Assembly: GCA_902796875.1 (NCBI GenBank)
Contig: CADBQT010000232.1
Location: 1-7,700, forward strand
From: an uncultured Eubacteriales bacterium
GTDB taxonomy: Bacteria; Bacillota; Clostridia; Peptostreptococcales; Anaerovoracaceae
DNA: 7,700 bases
Direction of reading: 5' to 3'
Made by a program: the position numbers and the translations under genes. This document shows, piece by piece, positions 5,683 through 7,700 of this stretch. The notes under the pieces were generated by a model. It worked only from the letters and a program-made list of their open reading frames with translations, had not been told where the DNA came from and did no database searches. Position 1 is the first letter of the stretch; the number at the start of each line of letters is the position of its first letter.

Positions 5683-7038
5683 ATGGCCATTTACAAGGAT
5701 GTACTGGATACCATCCACATGCTGGAAAAGGAGAATCTGGATATTCGGACCACCACCATGGGGATCTCTCTGCTGGACTGTTTCGACCGGGACCACCGCA
5801 AGGCGGCCCGGTCTGTCTATGATAAGATCACCCGCCAGGCCCGGGATCTGGTGAAGACGGCGGATCAGGTGGGCGACGAGTATGGGATCCAGATCGTGAA
5901 CAAGCGGATCTCCGTGACCCCCATCGCCCTGGCCGGCGCATCGGGCCTGGAGGAGTGGATGCTCTATGCAAAGGCACTGGATGACGCGGCGAAAGCCGTC
6001 GGAGTGGACATCATTGGAGGATTCTCCGCCCTGGTCCAGAAGGGCTGCACCAGAAGCGACGAAAGCTTCATCGAAGCCATCCCCCATGCCCTTGCGGAGA
6101 CGGACAGCCTCTGCTCCAGCATCAACCTGGGGTCGACCAAGTCCGGGATCAATTTCGATGCCGTGGCCAGGATGGGCCCCATGATCAAGGAGACGGCCTA
6201 TCTTACCCGGGACAACAACAGCTTCGGCTGCGCCAAATTCGTTGCCTTTGCCAATGCGGTGGAGGACAATCCTTTCATGGCGGGAGCATTCCACGGGGTG
6301 GGCGAGACGGACACGGTGATCAACGTGGGCGTCAGCGGACCCGGCGTGGTGAAGACGGCCCTGGAGGGAATGGAGGGGGCCACCGTGGACGAGATGGCGG
6401 AGACGATCAAACAGACGGCCTTTAAGATCACCCGGGCGGGACAGCTCATCGGCCGGGAGGTCAGCAGGCGGCTTGACGTTCCCTTTGGGATCCTGGATCT
6501 TTCTCTGGCGCCGACTCCGGCCATCGGGGACAGCGTGGCGGAGATCCTGGAGGTCATGGGTCTGGAGCATTGCGGAGCACACGGGAGCACGGCCGCCCTG
6601 GCCATGCTCACCGATGCGGTGAAAAAAGGAGGCATCATGGCCTCGGGGAGCGTGGGCGGACTTTCGGGAGCATTTATCCCCGTCAGCGAGGATAACCGGA
6701 TGATCGCCGCGGCCCAGAGCGGATGCCTGACCTTCGACAAACTGGAGGCCATGACCAGCGTATGCTCCGTGGGACTGGACATGATCGCCATCCCGGGAGA
6801 TACGCCGGCGGAGACCATCTCCGCCATGCTCGCCGACGAGGCGGCCATCGGCGTGATCAACAACAAGACTACCGCCGTCCGGGTCATCCCCGCCTACGGA
6901 TGCAAAGCCGGCGATATGGTGGACTGGGGCGGACTCTTCGGATCCTCCCCGGTGATGGAGGTCAATTCCTTCGACAGCAGCGGGTTCATCGGCAGGGGCG
7001 GCAGGATCCCGGCGCCGGTGCACTCCTTCAAGAACTGA
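5683..7038 (+). CDS. UPF0210 (DUF711, PFL-type) family protein
   Basis: This is a 451-residue full-length member of UPF0210, a family with a fold related to pyruvate formate-lyase/ribonucleotide reductase-type barrels but no proven reaction. Conserved stretches visible are [15 protein letters not shown] near the N-terminus, [31 protein letters not shown], and [20 protein letters not shown] with the Gly-rich GVSGPG at 216-221. Further on come [35 protein letters not shown] and, near the end, [12 protein letters not shown]. The ATG at 5683 follows GGGAG (5672-5676). UPF0210 genes are commonly paired with a UPF0237 ACT gene, as here, so the ACT protein may be its regulator or partner. Two consecutive stop codons (TGA TAG) end the gene. 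Confidence 0.9.
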   Translation: MAIYKDVLDTIHMLEKENLDIRTTTMGISLLDCFDRDHRKAARSVYDKITRQARDLVKTADQVGDEYGIQIVNKRISVTPIALAGASGLEEWMLYAKALDDAAKAVGVDIIGGFSALVQKGCTRSDESFIEAIPHALAETDSLCSSINLGSTKSGINFDAVARMGPMIKETAYLTRDNNSFGCAKFVAFANAVEDNPFMAGAFHGVGETDTVINVGVSGPGVVKTALEGMEGATVDEMAETIKQTAFKITRAGQLIGREVSRRLDVPFGILDLSLAPTPAIGDSVAEILEVMGLEHCGAHGSTAALAMLTDAVKKGGIMASGSVGGLSGAFIPVSEDNRMIAAAQSGCLTFDKLEAMTSVCSVGLDMIAIPGDTPAETISAMLADEAAIGVINNKTTAVRVIPAYGCKAGDMVDWGGLFGSSPVMEVNSFDSSGFIGRGGRIPAPVHSFKN

Positions 7039-7050
7039 TAGAGTTAACGT

Positions 7051-7700
7051 ATGAAAAAAGCACTTATCGCCATGAGCGGAGGCGTGGACTCCAGCGTGAC
7101 GGCGAAACTGGTGAAGGACGCAGGATATGAATGCGTCGGATGCACCATGAAACTTTTCGAAAATGAAGATGCCGGGGTCTCCCGGGAGAAGTCGTGCTGT
7201 TCCCTGGACGATGTGGAGGACGCGCGGCTGGTGGCATGCCGTCTGGAGATGCCCTATTACGTCTTTAATTTCAAGGACGCCTTTCGCCAAAAGGTCATGG
7301 AGAAGTTCGTCTCAAGCTATGAGAACGGGAAGACCCCTAACCCATGTATCGATTGCAATCGGTACCTGAAGTTCGAGGGGCTTTTTCAGCGGGCGGACAT
7401 TCTGGGCTGCGACTTCATCGCCACGGGCCACTACGCCCGGGTGGTCAAGGACGAGGCCACGGGGAAATACCTGCTGAAGAAGGGGCTGGACGAGTCGAAA
7501 GATCAGAGCTATGTCCTCTACACCCTGACCCAGGATCAGCTGGCCCGGCTGCTGCTGCCTTTGGGAGACCTGCATAAAACCGAGGTCCGCCGGATCGCCG
7601 ACGAAAACGGGTTCGTCAACGCGGACAAGCCGGACAGCCAGGACATCTGCTTCGTCCCCGACGGAGACTACGCGGCCATGATCCGGCGCTACCGCGGGGA
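7051..7700 (+). CDS. mnmA: tRNA-uridine 2-sulfurtransferase MnmA, 5' part (runs off the window)
   Basis: The first 216 codons are present; the frame is open at the right edge. MnmA activates U34 of Lys, Glu and Gln tRNAs with ATP and inserts sulfur at position 2. Seen here are the PP-loop SGGVDSS (9-15), the catalytic region TPNPCIDCNRYLKF (95-108) with Cys102 as the first catalytic cysteine, ATGHYAR, the segment DQSYVLYTL, and SQDICF with Cys200 as the second cysteine. Cys99 stands where the E. coli enzyme has Asp, which is common in clostridial MnmA. EKSCCSLDDVEDA is also characteristic of this clostridial branch. The ATG at 7051 has only a weak GATAGAG upstream and lies 12 bases after the UPF0210 stop codon, so translation may depend partly on coupling. 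Confidence 0.95.
   Translation, partial: MKKALIAMSGGVDSSVTAKLVKDAGYECVGCTMKLFENEDAGVSREKSCCSLDDVEDARLVACRLEMPYYVFNFKDAFRQKVMEKFVSSYENGKTPNPCIDCNRYLKFEGLFQRADILGCDFIATGHYARVVKDEATGKYLLKKGLDESKDQSYVLYTLTQDQLARLLLPLGDLHKTEVRRIADENGFVNADKPDSQDICFVPDGDYAAMIRRYRG

Noticed and set aside
5302..7290. A 662-codon open frame on the - strand
   Set aside because: It lies antisense to the clearly recognisable ACT, UPF0210 and mnmA genes. Its His/Arg/Gly-rich translation is what GC-biased third codon positions produce on the opposite strand.

Overview
The window looks like chromosomal DNA from a GC-rich member of the Clostridia (Bacillota). The evidence is the gene content: a YdbC-type PC4 protein, the TGS/uridine-kinase fusion typed 'nucleoside kinase', the UPF0237 ACT protein next to a UPF0210 (PFL-type) protein, and a clostridial-type MnmA. 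It is supported by purine-rich Shine-Dalgarno sites and sigma-A-like promoters. All eight supported genes read on the + strand. There is no RNA gene, transposon, phage gene or CRISPR array. Species cannot be named from this sequence.

Layout. (1) Bases 1-585: a strong promoter and a monocistronic PC4/YdbC-like ssDNA-binding protein with an unusually long basic-then-acidic tail. (2) Bases 586-911: a gene-free stretch with several hairpins, including a perfect 12-bp AT-containing stem, and an extended -10 promoter for the next gene. (3) Bases 912-3629: two kinases in tandem, a TGS/ThrRS-like/uridine-kinase fusion and a PfkB-family (pseudouridine-kinase-like) enzyme. They are separated by a short 13-bp tandem repeat that also carries the second gene's ribosome binding site and a tiny overlapping reading frame. 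(4) Bases 3630-4448: a promoter sitting on a near-perfect palindrome, then a DUF937 protein with a Gly/Gln/Ser-rich tail. (5) Bases 4488-7700: a tight run of a CbiT-like (degenerate precorrin methyltransferase-like) protein, an ACT-domain protein, a UPF0210 protein and the 5' part of mnmA.

How they may work together. The kinases at 912-3629 plausibly act in nucleoside salvage. The ACT and UPF0210 proteins are a widely conserved pair of unknown function. Here they are preceded by a stand-alone CbiT-like protein that has lost the glycine-rich SAM motif, and are followed by the tRNA 2-thiouridylase gene. No convincing terminator lies between 3750 and 7051, so the DUF937 gene through mnmA may be one transcript. 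Most of the window is conserved housekeeping sequence. The points most worth a second look are the 13-bp repeat at the kinase junction and the orphan CbiT-like protein.
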